Assembly: GCA_963833885.1 (NCBI GenBank) | Contig: CAWHZU010000008.1 | Span: 62,001-126,000, forward strand | DNA from: JASHPR01 sp963833885 | Lineage (GTDB): Bacteria; Actinomycetota; Actinomycetes; Streptosporangiales; Streptosporangiaceae | Direction of reading: 5' to 3' | Length of the DNA: 64,000 bases | Part shown: positions 17,491-26,284 of the stretch, piece by piece | How the letters are laid out: every line of letters starts with the position of its first letter | Numbering within the stretch: the stretch's first letter is position 1 | Position numbers and translations under genes: made by a program | Notes under the pieces: generated by a model | What the model was told of the DNA's origin: nothing | What the model saw: the letters and a program-made list of their open reading frames with translations, nothing else | Databases searched by the model: none

Positions 17491-17966
17491 GACGCGCGGT
17501 CCTGCCACCTGTCCGCGGCCAGCCGCACGGCCTCGAGGATCTTCTCGTATCCGGTGCACCGGCACAGGTTGCCGGCCAGCGCCTCACGGATCTCGGCGTC
17601 CGTCGGCTGCCCGCGCCTGCGCAGCAGGTCGTGCGTTGCGATCAGCAGCCCGGGCGTGCAGAAGCCGCACTGCACGGCACCGGCTTCGATGAACGCCTGC
17701 TGCACCGGATGCAGGGCGCCGTCGCCCGCCGCCAGGCCCTCGACCGTGACGATGCTGCTGCCCTGCGCCTGGCCCGCCGCGACCAGGCAGGCACACACCG
17801 CCTCGCCGTCCAGGTACACCGTGCAGGAGCCGCATTCGCCCTGCTCACACGCGTTCTTCGAGCCGGGGAGCCCCATCCGCTCCCGCAGCACGTAGAGCAG
17901 GCTCTCGCCCTCCCAGACGTCGTCGGCCTGGCGGGTCTCGCCGTTGACCGTCGCCGTGATCCGCAT
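17487..17966 (-). CDS. Xanthine dehydrogenase, 2Fe-2S subunit
   Basis: A 159-residue iron-sulfur subunit with both 2Fe-2S clusters visible: the plant-ferredoxin type in CEQGECGSCTVYLDGEAVCAC, written here in parts as CEQGECGSC and VCAC, and the second type in CGFCTPG and CRCTGY. It passes electrons from the molybdenum site to the FAD subunit. The start is ATG 17966, with GGGGAGG 8 to 9 bases upstream and only 4 bases after the stop of the FAD subunit gene; the longer frame to 18035 overlaps that gene and is not needed. Confidence 0.95.
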   Translation of the reverse strand: MRITATVNGETRQADDVWEGESLLYVLRERMGLPGSKNACEQGECGSCTVYLDGEAVCACLVAAGQAQGSSIVTVEGLAAGDGALHPVQQAFIEAGAVQCGFCTPGLLIATHDLLRRRGQPTDAEIREALAGNLCRCTGYEKILEAVRLAADRWQDRAS

Positions 17967-17970
17967 CCGG

Positions 17971-18882
17971 TCAGCCTCCCCTTCGAGGCGTCCCAGGGGG
18001 CCGTCCCCCCGGGTGAGCACCGTCCTGAAAAGCATTCCAGGCCCAGGTCAGCGTACGCCTGGCCATGACCGCGAGCCCATGGCGCCGGTAGCTGGCCGTG
18101 CCCCTGACGTCGTCGACCGGGGACGCGGCGGCTTGCACCCTTACGCCGAACTCGGTGACGACGGATTCCGGGAGATCGGCGCGGGAGTCCCACAAGCTGG
18201 CCTCGTCCAGGGCCGCGGCCAGGAAGAGCTCCGCATCCGTAGCGCGCCGCGGCGTCGGCGCCGCCGAGCCGATACCGGTGCCGACGGTCCGGTCCCGCGC
18301 GTTCAGGTAGATGCAGAACGACGCCACGGCGATCACCATCGCGTTGCGGGTACCGATCTTGCTGAACTGCTGCGGCCCGGCCGCCTGCGGGATCAGGATC
18401 GCCGCGATCAGTTCGTCTTCGGCAAGGGCGTTGCGCTTCACGCCGGTGTAGAAGTCGGCGGCTGGGATCGTGCGGACCCCGCGCACGGACGCGACCTCGA
18501 TCTCGGCCCCGACCGCGAGCAGCGGCGGATGGCTGTCGCCCGCGGGCGACGCGGCGCCGAGGTTGCCGCCGACCGTGCCCCGGTTGCGAATCTGCGGCGA
18601 GCCCACCGTCCTGGCCGCCATGGCCAGCCCGGGCAGCCGGTCACCGAGTTCGCCGATGACCCTTGCGTAGCTGACCCCGGCGCCGAGCCGGATCCGGCCG
18701 GCTTCGGAGGTCCATCGCGCCAGGTCGGGGACCCTGGTCAGGTCGAGCATGGCGGCAGGGCGGCGGGCGTCGAAGTTGATCTCCACCATCACGTCGGTGC
18801 CCCCGGCGATCGGCACCGCCTCTGGCCGCGCAGCCTTCGCGGCCAGGGCGTCGTCCCAGCTCGTCGGCTGCAGAAAATCCAC
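17971..18882 (-). CDS. Xanthine dehydrogenase, FAD-binding subunit
   Basis: A 303-residue CoxM/XdhB-type flavoprotein. The FAD pyrophosphate-binding loops are PIAGGTDVMVEI near residue 25 and RNRGTVGGNLGAASPAGDS near residue 100. It accepts electrons from the iron-sulfur subunit and passes them to NAD or another acceptor. It is followed four bases later by the 2Fe-2S subunit and preceded, after 80 bases, by uricase, so it is part of the same minus-strand urate operon. The last 40 or so residues are Pro/Gly/Arg-rich and look poorly conserved. Confidence 0.93.
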   Translation of the reverse strand: MDFLQPTSWDDALAAKAARPEAVPIAGGTDVMVEINFDARRPAAMLDLTRVPDLARWTSEAGRIRLGAGVSYARVIGELGDRLPGLAMAARTVGSPQIRNRGTVGGNLGAASPAGDSHPPLLAVGAEIEVASVRGVRTIPAADFYTGVKRNALAEDELIAAILIPQAAGPQQFSKIGTRNAMVIAVASFCIYLNARDRTVGTGIGSAAPTPRRATDAELFLAAALDEASLWDSRADLPESVVTEFGVRVQAAASPVDDVRGTASYRRHGLAVMARRTLTWAWNAFQDGAHPGGRPPGTPRRGG

Positions 18883-18962
18883 GCTTCGCTCCCCTAATCC
18901 TCATGATCGCCATGGCGGACGATTATCAGTCGATAGAACTGAAAATCGTCCACGCCAGCCCA

Positions 18963-19877
18963 TCATGCAAATGCGGCGGCGGAGTCCCAGGCCGGGCCCG
19001 CGTCCTCGGCGTCGTCCCGCTGGACGGTGGCCTGGATCAGGCCGTAGGGACGGTCGGCGGCGAAGAACACCTCTCCTGGATTATCCAGGCCAAACGGCGC
19101 CAGGTCGGCAAGGAAGTGGTGCCGGTTCGGCGCGGACAGCCTGATCTCCGCCACGTCGTCCCTGGCCTCGAGGACCGCCTTGCCCATCTCCCACAGCGTC
19201 TGCTGCAACGCCAGGCTGTGCACCTCGGCGAACCGCTCGAGCAAGATCTGCCTGATCTGGGCGTGGGCCTCGTCCCAGCTCTTTGGCTTGCCGCCGGTCA
19301 GCTGGTAACGCCAGCTCGCGGTCAGCGACGTGGCCAGGATCCGGTCGTCGGCCTCCGCCAGCGTGGTGTAACGGTCCTCGAGGAAGCCGTGGAACTCCGA
19401 GCCGGTCGACTTCAGCACGACGAGGCCATCCAGGCCAGAGACGACCCAGCACCCCGGAGCCTGGTCCCCGGCGGTCACGGTGACCGCCGTGGTGCGGACC
19501 TCGCTCGACGCCCTGGCGAACGCGTGCGGGTGCGGCTGGCCGGCCACGCTGATCCGCTCCCAGCGGTACTCCTCGATGTCCACCCTGGCCCCGGCGACCG
19601 GCGCGATGTCGGTGACGAAGTGGCGGGCCAGGTCGAGCGCATAGTCCTCGACCTCGCCCACGCCCTTCTCCTTGGCATAGGCGAAAACCGTGTTCTTCTG
19701 GCTGTCGGTGGGGAGCACGCTGGCCTGGTCGCCGCGGGTGTGCGCGGCCGCGAAGTCGCCGCGCAGCACCGTGGACACGTTGAGGTCCCGGATCTCGTGC
19801 CGCGCAGTGTCCCGGTAGACCCGCACGACCCGGGTCTCAGCCTTGCCGTACTGGTTGGGGCCGAGCACGATCGCCAT
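18963..19877 (-). CDS. Urate oxidase (uricase)
   Basis: A 304-residue cofactor-free uricase of normal length that oxidises urate to 5-hydroxyisourate. The catalytic lysine region is NQYGKAETRVVRVYRD, the threonine of the active-site dyad is in PTDSQKNTVFAYAKEKG, and the C-terminal half shows the second T-fold repeat with SAPNRHHFLADLAPFG. ATG 19877 has GGGAG upstream at a good distance; the longer frame to 19934 only overlaps the HIU hydrolase gene. It follows that gene by 4 bases. Confidence 0.96.
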   Translation of the reverse strand: MAIVLGPNQYGKAETRVVRVYRDTARHEIRDLNVSTVLRGDFAAAHTRGDQASVLPTDSQKNTVFAYAKEKGVGEVEDYALDLARHFVTDIAPVAGARVDIEEYRWERISVAGQPHPHAFARASSEVRTTAVTVTAGDQAPGCWVVSGLDGLVVLKSTGSEFHGFLEDRYTTLAEADDRILATSLTASWRYQLTGGKPKSWDEAHAQIRQILLERFAEVHSLALQQTLWEMGKAVLEARDDVAEIRLSAPNRHHFLADLAPFGLDNPGEVFFAADRPYGLIQATVQRDDAEDAGPAWDSAAAFA

Positions 19878-19881
19878 GGCG

Positions 19882-20217
19882 TTAGCTCCCGCGGTAGGTG
19901 GCGTAGCCGAACGGGCTGAGCAGCAGCGGAACATGGTAGTGCTGCCCGTCGCCGCCGACGGTGAACGTGATCGCGACCTCGGGGAAGAAGCCGGCGGTCC
20001 GCTGCTGCGCGAAGTACGCGGCCGTGTCGAAGACGAGCCGGTAGGTCCCGCGCGGCAGCCGGTCCGGCCCGATCTCGCGGACCCGCCCGTCGGCGTCGGT
20101 GCTGGCGCGGCCGATCTCCTCCTGGCCTGCCCCGGACACGCTCTCCAGCCGGACCGGCACGCCTGCCGCTGGCGCGCCGCGCGCCGTGTCGAGCACGTGC
20201 GTGGTGACGGTGCTCAT
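19882..20217 (-). CDS. uraH: 5-Hydroxyisourate hydrolase (transthyretin-related)
   Basis: A 111-residue HIU hydrolase that opens 5-hydroxyisourate to OHCU. The N-terminal catalytic motif is STVTTHVLDTARGAPAAGVP, the middle has GTYRLVFDTAAYF, and the protein ends in LLLSPFGYATYRGS, the YRGS terminus that separates these enzymes from transthyretin. The true ATG at 20217 is preceded by CCGGAGGCGCGCAG. The same ribosome site plus start codon is repeated several times upstream (20214-20320), which is unusual and is described separately. Confidence 0.96.
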   Translation of the reverse strand: MSTVTTHVLDTARGAPAAGVPVRLESVSGAGQEEIGRASTDADGRVREIGPDRLPRGTYRLVFDTAAYFAQQRTAGFFPEVAITFTVGGDGQHYHVPLLLSPFGYATYRGS

Positions 20218-20320
20218 CTGCGCGCCTCCGGCACTGTGCTCATCTGCGCGCCTCCGGCACTGTGCTCATCTGCGCGCCTCCGGCACGTGCTCATCTGCGC
20301 GCCTCCGGCACGACGGTCAT
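20214..20320 (-). repeat. Tandem repeats of a ribosome site plus start codon ('start ladder') between uraD and uraH
   Basis: On the minus strand, start codons occur at 20320, 20294, 20269, 20243 and 20217, spaced 26, 25, 26 and 26 bases. Each downstream one is preceded by CCGGAGGCGCGCAG and followed by AGCAC, so the translation start of uraH is copied about four times. The first ATG overlaps the uraD stop (ATGA). Three of the upstream starts open nine-codon ORFs (MTVVPEARR or MSTVPEARR) whose TGA overlaps the next ATG; the 25-base unit shifts frame, so the ATG at 20294 reads 26 codons to the same final TGA. Only the last ATG opens uraH. Confidence 0.9.
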
Positions 20321-20808
20321 TCGCCGCCATCCCCCTCCAGCAGCCTGGTCAGCCTTATCCGGTTGATGTTCCCTAGCTCGCAGCGGACCACGCCCCACTC
20401 GGTTTCCGGGTCGTTGCCGAGCCGCTCGCGGAGCAGGGCCAGCAGGTCCGCGGCGTTGCGGCCGGTCGCGCAGACCAGGTAAATGTGGCCGAACCGGCGC
20501 TCGTACTCCTCGTTGCCCTCGGCCAGGGCCTGGATCGTGGCCTGGTCCGCGGCGAGAACCCCGGCCTGCTCGCGGCGCGACCGTTCGTCCGTACCGCGGC
20601 GCTCCCCGATCCTCGGGTGACCGGCCAGCGCCTGCTCCAGGTCCGCCGGTGCCAGGCCGGCCGTTGCCGCATCCGAGCTCGCCAGCAGCTCCTCGGCCGA
20701 GGCGTACGGGCGGCCGGAGGCGACCTCGGCCGCCCAGCGCTCGGACGAGCAGCACACCAGCAGTCGCTGCCGGGCGATTTCGCCCGGAACAGCGTTCAGG
20801 CTGGTCAA
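20317..20808 (-). CDS. uraD: OHCU decarboxylase
   Basis: A protein of about 163 residues that decarboxylates OHCU to S-allantoin. The family motif with the catalytic histidine is LAGHPRIGE, followed by NEEYERRFGHIYLVCATG and a C-terminal RCELGNINRIRLTRLL. The family normally begins close to LTSLNAVPGEIARQRLLVCC, so I place the start at TTG 20808, 14 bases after the permease stop; no strong ribosome site is visible and coupling to the permease is likely. The frame is open to 20898 but the extra 30 codons overlap the permease gene and are Arg/Pro-rich. Confidence 0.9.
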   Translation of the reverse strand: MTSLNAVPGEIARQRLLVCCSSERWAAEVASGRPYASAEELLASSDAATAGLAPADLEQALAGHPRIGERRGTDERSRREQAGVLAADQATIQALAEGNEEYERRFGHIYLVCATGRNAADLLALLRERLGNDPETEWGVVRCELGNINRIRLTRLLEGDGGE

Positions 20809-20821
20809 ATCTACTGACGCG

Positions 20822-22272
20822 TCACACCGCCGTGGTGGGAGTCGCCTCGGCCTCGGCCCTGACCGTCTTGCGGGCCAGCAGCCAGTAGGTGATGCCACCG
20901 AAGAACAGGCCCATGAACACGCTGAAGTCCGACCCGTTGACGTGATTGGACAGCGGCGACACGTACGGCGAGTAGGCGTTCAGCCACAGCGCGGCGGCGA
21001 CCATGCCGACCACCTGGGCGATGATCGCGGGCCAGAACACCCCGCCGTTGCGGTAGTACCGGCCGCCCCGCTCGTCCAGCAGCGCCTCGTTGTCGTAGCG
21101 GTTGCGCCGCAGCCAGCAGTCGACCAGGTAGATCGCGCACCACGGGCCCAGCCACACGATGATGAACAGCAGGAAGTCGGCCAGCAGCGAGAAGAACCTG
21201 GACGAGAAGACCGCGTAGGCGGCGAACGCGCCGCAGACGACGGTGTCGATCGCCACGCAGTGCAGGCGATGAAGCCGCGGGATCAGGCTCTGCAGGGTGA
21301 CGCCGGAGGAGTACAGGTCGATCGTGTTGATCGCGAACAGCTGGAAGATGGCGAAGATCAGGAAGGGCCACACGAACCAGCTGGGGAGGCTCGCGGTGAG
21401 CCCCGTGATCGACGTCGCCGCCGGGACCCCGGTCGCGACCGCCGCGCCCAGGATCTCCAGCAGGGCCGAGGGGATCGCGCCGCCCAGCGCGACCGCCAGC
21501 ACGATGCGCTGCGGGTTGGCGTCGGGTGACAGGTAGCGCGAGTAGTCGTTGCCGTTCTCGGTCCAGCCCAGGCCGCCGGCGGAGATCACCAGGGCCAGGA
21601 ACACGAACAGCATGCCCCAGCCCGCGCCGTGCGCCGGGACGTGCAGGTTCACCTTCGACGTGGTGAGGATCGCCATGACCACGAACAGCACGACGAACGG
21701 GACGGCGAGCCACTTGAGCACCCGCAGCACCGCGGCGTGGCCGAGCAGCGGCAGGACCGCCTGGATCAGCACGGCCAGGATGAGGAAGATGACCTTCGCC
21801 GGGATCCCGGCCCCGAAGCCGGCCTTGGCCATGAGCGCGACGGCGGCGAGCACGATCAGGGCGATGCCCTCGATCTCGAAGCCGACCTGGGTCACCCAGT
21901 TGAAGAACGACGGCATCCGGTTGCCGTTGGGCCCGAACGGGGCCCGGCTGATCGCGAACGTGGTCGTGCCGGCCCGTGGCCCCTGCAGGCTGGCCAGGCC
22001 GGTGAGCAGGTAGAACAGGTTGCCGATCAGGATGACCACGACGGCCTGGGCGAACGACAGGCCGAAGACCACGATCGCGAGGCCGCCGTAGACGACGAAC
22101 TCGACGTTCCAGACCGCCCCGGCCCACATCCAGAACAGGCTGCTCGGCCCGCCCCACCGGCTGGTCAGCGGGACGTGCTCGATGCCGCGGTGCTCTACGT
22201 GGGTGAGGGCCGCTCGACCCCTTCCGACAGCGTGGCGGCCGCGCCGCCGTCGGATCCCGCAGCCCCGCTCAC
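20822..22272 (-). CDS. NCS1-family purine/cytosine (allantoin/urate-type) permease, apparent frameshift near the N-terminus
   Basis: The main frame from ATG 22129 gives 435 residues with about 11 membrane helices and the NCS1 hallmarks MWAGAVWNVEFVVYGG, ASLQGPRAGTTTFAISRAPF and NWVTQVGFEIEGIAL. Family members start earlier, and the missing part is present in two frames: GTG 22272, with GAGGG 8 bases upstream, reads MSGAAGSDGGAAATLSEGVE and on to ACG TAG at 22195, while the main frame is open back through VEHRGIEHVPLTSRWGGPSS. One extra G at about 22198 would join them as T-VEHRGIEH. So the gene has lost one base, or the sequence has an error; if real, translation may restart at 22129 inside the first helix. 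As the first gene of the urate operon it would import purines or ureides. Confidence 0.85.
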
Positions 22273-22456
22273 GATCTCAGCCCTCTTGCCACATTGACCA
22301 CGTCAGACCTCGTTCTCGCCGAACCCTGCCTGCTGTGCGGAGGTTACTACCCGCGCCAGGATCAAGGAAGATCTGCGGCGCGGGCGTAACAGGGCCGTAA
22401 TGGGACAGTCCGCCCTCGATGGGCGCGGACCGGCGCCGGCATGCTAAACAGGCGAC

Positions 22457-23077
22457 GTGGCCGACCCGCCGGACCGACCGTCCCTGCGCGCCGAGCAGGT
22501 GCAGCAGACCCGAGCCGCCCTGATCGCCTCGGGTCGCCGCCTGTTCGGCGAGCGCGGGTTCGCCGCGACGTCGGTGGAGGAGATCGCCCGGGACGCGCGG
22601 GTCACCACCGGGGCGCTCTACCACCACTTCCCGAACAAGACAGCGCTGTTCGAGGCCGTGTTCGAGGAGGTCCACGCCGAGCTGATGGCGGCGTCGGCGC
22701 GGGCGGCCGAGGGAGTCACCGACGAGCTCGAGTTCCTCGCCCGCGGGTTCGAGGCCTTCCTCGACGCGGTGCTCGAGCCGGACGTGCAGCAGATCCTGGT
22801 CACCGATGCGCCCGCCGTGCTCGGCCTGGCTCGCTTCACCGAGCTGGACGAGCGCTACGCGTTCACCGCGATCGCCGGCGCTCTCCGTGCGGCCACGGCG
22901 GCCGGCAAGGTGTCGGTGGATGACCCCGAAACCGTCACCCGCCTGCTGCTCGGCGCGCTGGTCCGCGGCGGGATGCTGATCGCCAGCTCGCCGCGGCCCG
23001 CCGAGACCCGCGACGCCGTGGCCAGGTCCATCCGCGCGATGCTGGCCGGCGCGGCGGGCGGCCCGGCGGCCAGCTGA
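22457..23077 (+). CDS. TetR-family transcriptional regulator
   Basis: A 206-residue repressor. The N-terminal helix-turn-helix is RRLFGERGFAATSVEEIARD followed by ARVTTGALYHHFPNKTALFE, the classic TetR pattern; the rest is the ligand-binding helical domain (about residues 75-200). GTG 22457 is the start. It is divergent from the purine permease operon, with 184 bases between the GTG starts, and is the only regulator adjoining that operon, so it is the best candidate to control purine uptake and breakdown. The ligand cannot be read from sequence. Confidence 0.9.
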   Translation: MADPPDRPSLRAEQVQQTRAALIASGRRLFGERGFAATSVEEIARDARVTTGALYHHFPNKTALFEAVFEEVHAELMAASARAAEGVTDELEFLARGFEAFLDAVLEPDVQQILVTDAPAVLGLARFTELDERYAFTAIAGALRAATAAGKVSVDDPETVTRLLLGALVRGGMLIASSPRPAETRDAVARSIRAMLAGAAGGPAAS

Positions 23078-23169
23078 CCGCCGACTCGAGCGCCCGCCAA
23101 GATTGGGTATCGCGTCGTATCAGCTGACGCGATACCCCGATGACCCGATCACGAGGATTTATGCGCGGG

Positions 23170-24834
23170 TCAGCCGCCGATCACGCACGGGACGTCCCAT
23201 GGGTCGTAGCTCTGGCAGACGGCGGCCGGGTTCTCGAAGATCCCGATCGACGGGAGCGCCGTGCCCTGGAAGTTGAACAGGGTGAGGTTGGTGTTCGGCG
23301 AGCCGATCCCGGCCCCCGGCTCCCAGGGCACGCCGGGAATCCACTCCGGCGCCCAGTAGAACAGCCCCTCGCCCAGCCCGTCCGGCACGTTGGCCAGGAT
23401 CGACAGCTCGTCGGTGACGAACGAGAGCTGGCCGCCGGGGCTGGCCGGGTAGCCGGGCTCGAGCTGGCTGGTCTCCCAGGCGAAGTCGCCGGTGCTGTCG
23501 CCGACCGGGCTGTTGCCGTTCGCCAGCGTCCACGGGTACTGGGTCTCCGCGATGATGATCGGCTTGTGGAACGTGGTGGCCAGGTTGTCCACGTTCTGCT
23601 TCAGGCCGGAGAGCGGGCCGTCACCGAGGAGCGAGTAGTACGAGAGGCCGATCACGTCGAACGGCACGCCGTTCGAGACCAGCTCCTGGTAGAACTCCTG
23701 GCTCGTGGCGGCGTCGCCGCCCTGGTCGAAGTGCATCATGATCAGGAGCTTGTGGCCGGACGGGTTTCCGGCCTCCGCCCCCGCCACCCCGGCCTTGAGC
23801 AGTGTGGCCAGGTTGCTCCACCCGGTGTTGGCGGTCCAGTCGACTTCGCCGACCGGCCACAGCATCCCGTTCCGGATCTCATTGCCGATCGCCACCATGT
23901 CGACCGGTGTGCCCTGCGCCGCGAACGCCGAGATCACCTGCTGGGTATACGACTTCACCGTGGCCGCGAGCTGAGTGAGGTCCTCGCCCTGCCACGCCGC
24001 CGGCGTGGTCTGGTTCTGCGGATCCGCCCAGAAGTCGGAGTACTGGATGTCGAGCAGCAGCTTCATTCCGGCCGCCTTGATCACTTTCGCCATCGCCAGG
24101 TCGCTGGCCAGGTCGTTGTAGCCGGGCGGCGGGTTCACCCACAGCCGCAGCCGGACGTAGTTCGCGCCGTTCTCGCGCATGATCGTCGCCGGGCTCTGCT
24201 GCTGGCCCCGGTAGGTGAACTTCGCGCCTGCGGCGAGTTCCTGCGGCGTGAACGACAGGTCGCCGCCAAGGTCCATGTTCGCGGCCGCCCGGTCCGGCCC
24301 GTACGTCCGGAACTCCCCCACGCACACGTCGGCGCCGGTGTCGCTGTACACGGTCAGCTGCGCGTACCGCGCCTGGGTCCCACGCGGCAGCGGGATGTAC
24401 ATCGGGTTCCCCGGATCCAGCGCGACGTTCTTGGCGGCCGGGACGGCCTGCCAGTCACCGGCCTGGCTCGCCACCTGGATCGTGGCGCTCGCCGACGGGC
24501 TGGTCGCGTCCAGCGTGATGCCCAGGTCGGAAAGCGAGCGGACCTGGCCGAGGTCGACCACCAGGCTGCCGGTCCAGGCCGAGGTGCACCAGTCGGTGCC
24601 GGCGTCGCCGTCGATCGCGTTCGAGGCCGGGTAGCCGGTTTCCGTGGAGTTCGCGGTGGCCTGCCCGGACAGCGCCCAGTTGACGGTGGGCGCCGCGCCG
24701 CCCTGGCCCGCGTCGCTCGCCTTGGACGAGCCCGGAACTGCCACGGCTGTGACCAGCGGCACCACGAGGATGACCGGAACCGCCGTGATCGTCAGCCGCC
24801 GCGCTAATGAATGAAGTCGGAATGCTCTGCTCAT
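23170..24834 (-). CDS. Secreted arabinogalactan endo-beta-1,4-galactanase (GH53) with N-terminal F5/8-type carbohydrate-binding domain
   Basis: A 554-residue secreted enzyme. Residues 1-35 are a signal peptide (RRLTITAVPVILVVPLVTAV core). Residues 55-180 form a discoidin-like binding domain (SNAIDGDAGTDWCTSAWTGS, LVVDLGQVRSLSDLGI). The GH53 barrel spans about 190-545 with YVRLRLWVNPPPGYNDLASD, the acid/base glutamate in VAIGNEIRNG (Glu319) and the nucleophile in IIIAETQYPWT (Glu430). It should cut beta-1,4-galactan side chains of pectin. ATG 24834 follows a GGAG about 10 bases upstream. A LacI-type site lies 57 bases before the start and matches the arabinose operator, tying galactan and arabinan use together. 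Confidence 0.93.
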   Translation of the reverse strand: MSRAFRLHSLARRLTITAVPVILVVPLVTAVAVPGSSKASDAGQGGAAPTVNWALSGQATANSTETGYPASNAIDGDAGTDWCTSAWTGSLVVDLGQVRSLSDLGITLDATSPSASATIQVASQAGDWQAVPAAKNVALDPGNPMYIPLPRGTQARYAQLTVYSDTGADVCVGEFRTYGPDRAAANMDLGGDLSFTPQELAAGAKFTYRGQQQSPATIMRENGANYVRLRLWVNPPPGYNDLASDLAMAKVIKAAGMKLLLDIQYSDFWADPQNQTTPAAWQGEDLTQLAATVKSYTQQVISAFAAQGTPVDMVAIGNEIRNGMLWPVGEVDWTANTGWSNLATLLKAGVAGAEAGNPSGHKLLIMMHFDQGGDAATSQEFYQELVSNGVPFDVIGLSYYSLLGDGPLSGLKQNVDNLATTFHKPIIIAETQYPWTLANGNSPVGDSTGDFAWETSQLEPGYPASPGGQLSFVTDELSILANVPDGLGEGLFYWAPEWIPGVPWEPGAGIGSPNTNLTLFNFQGTALPSIGIFENPAAVCQSYDPWDVPCVIGG

Positions 24835-24890
24835 GAGGAGGGTCTCCGTTCTGCGCTCAGAGGCAAAACAGCAGGGAGGATCAGGCCATT

Positions 24891-24904
24891 TGTTAGCGCT
24901 CACA
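24891..24904. promoter_or_regulatory. LacI-family operator upstream of the galactanase gene
   Basis: TGTTAGCGCTCACA differs at one base from the perfect palindrome TGTTAGCGCTAACA found upstream of araB at 42709-42722. It lies 57 to 70 bases before the galactanase ATG. The shared site suggests control by the LacI regulator at 42768-43790. Confidence 0.65.
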
Positions 24905-24971
24905 TACTGACCTATCCGGACAATAAATCCGGATCACCCACCCCGTCCAGAGAGCCGCCCGTTACGCACGC

Positions 24972-26180
24972 CTACGAGTCGATCCCCAGCCAGGCCGCGA
25001 ATGAGCGGAGTTCTTCACTCGGCCGCGGCTCGGCATGCGCGATCGCGCGCACGGCGTCGCGGACCATGGGATGGACGCGGGCCTGCTGTGGCGCCACGCG
25101 CCGGGCGCGCTGCAGCGCGCCGAGGGCGCGGCGGGGGTCGCCGTGATACAGCCAGGCCCGTGCGATCTCGATGTAGTAGTGGCCGACCCGCACCGGAGGC
25201 AGATTGCCAAGATGGCCGGCCCGCTCCACCTCCCCGGCCCGGGTCAGGGCCAGCGCGCCGTCGGCCATCTCCACGGCCGCCGACACCGCGTGCAGCGCGA
25301 CGTTGGCGGAGCCGAACTCCATCCCGTAGTGGTTGGCGCCGGCGTCGACCGTGGCGGCAACGTCCCGGGCCTCGGCCAGGTGCGCGTCGGACTGCTGGCG
25401 GCGCCCCGCGCGCGCGGCCAGCACGGCCGAGCGCAGATGCAGGCTGCCGTAGACGCTGCGGGCACGCTCGTCCGGGTCGGCCACGTCGCCGCCGATCTCG
25501 GCGCGGGTGCGCTCCATCAGCGCCAGGCCGTGATCGTAGGCGGCGGCGCCGAGCAGCGACGCGCCCCTTGACCACTGGGTCCGCGCCACCCGCAGCGGGT
25601 CGCCGGACAGCCGCGCCGCCCACTCGATCCGGTCCAGCGTGAGCGCCCGCAGGTCCGCGTACCCGAGCTGATGGGCGAGCCCGGATATGCCTCCGTAGGC
25701 CTCGGCCAGCAGCGCATAGAGCGCCGGGCGGTCCGGCTCGCTGGCCGTCGCGATCGCTACCTGCAGCTCATCGAGCAGCCCAGGCAGGCGCTGGCTGAGC
25801 TGAAGGTAGCGGGCCTGCCTGCCGAGCAGCGAGACGGCGATGACCTCGGCCCGCAGCTCGTCCGCGGAACGCGGCCCGGCGTCGGTCTCCGGAGGCAGGT
25901 CGTAGGCGAGCAGCGCGCGGCGTAACGGCGCGACCGCGGCTTGCAGCGTTGCGGCGCCGCCCGGCTCCTCGTATGGCTGGCCGGTGATGCGGGTGACGTC
26001 CACGCCGAGTGCCCGGGCCACCGCGCCGATCAGCGCGGGGGTGGCCGGGACGGCGCCGGTCTCCGCCTTGGTGAGCAGGCTGTACGACACCCGGGCGCGG
26101 CGTGCCAGCTCACGGGCTGTCCACCCGCGTGTCTTGCGGATTGCCGCGACACGCGGCCCTACGCCGACCCTATTTGTCAT
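24972..26180 (-). CDS. XRE-family regulator with C-terminal TPR-like domain
   Basis: A 402-residue regulator. Residues 8-65 are an XRE helix-turn-helix (RVAAIRKTRGWTARELARRA, VSYSLLTKAETGAVPATPAL), and the remaining 320 residues are alpha-helical repeats rich in Ala, Arg and Leu, resembling the tetratricopeptide-like sensor part of Streptomyces XRE regulators. The function is unknown. It is divergent from the small protein at 26285, an arrangement often seen for this regulator type, and the 104-base gap holds short repeated GACTTGC/TTTGCAA elements that may be its operator. Confidence 0.85.
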   Translation of the reverse strand: MTNRVGVGPRVAAIRKTRGWTARELARRARVSYSLLTKAETGAVPATPALIGAVARALGVDVTRITGQPYEEPGGAATLQAAVAPLRRALLAYDLPPETDAGPRSADELRAEVIAVSLLGRQARYLQLSQRLPGLLDELQVAIATASEPDRPALYALLAEAYGGISGLAHQLGYADLRALTLDRIEWAARLSGDPLRVARTQWSRGASLLGAAAYDHGLALMERTRAEIGGDVADPDERARSVYGSLHLRSAVLAARAGRRQQSDAHLAEARDVAATVDAGANHYGMEFGSANVALHAVSAAVEMADGALALTRAGEVERAGHLGNLPPVRVGHYYIEIARAWLYHGDPRRALGALQRARRVAPQQARVHPMVRDAVRAIAHAEPRPSEELRSFAAWLGIDS

Positions 26181-26190
26181 GCTTGCGCCC

Positions 26191-26220
26191 CGGACTTGCG
26201 GACTTGCAGACGATTTGCAA
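26191..26220. promoter_or_regulatory. Repeated TTGC elements between the XRE gene and the small divergent gene
   Basis: The stretch contains GGACTTGC twice in tandem at a 9-base spacing and then GATTTGCAA. It lies 11 to 40 bases before the XRE start and 65 or more bases before the small gene. Direct repeats like this often bind a helix-turn-helix dimer; binding by the XRE protein itself is an inference. Confidence 0.35.
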
Positions 26221-26284
26221 TTTCCTGGCTATCGCCCCCATCCATACTGCTTGTGACAACTGAAATACGCAACGTGGAAGGCTT

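Noticed and set aside
20214..20320. Possible CRISPR or REP element between uraD and uraH
   Set aside because: The 25-26-base units have no unique spacers and are copies of the uraH start region itself.
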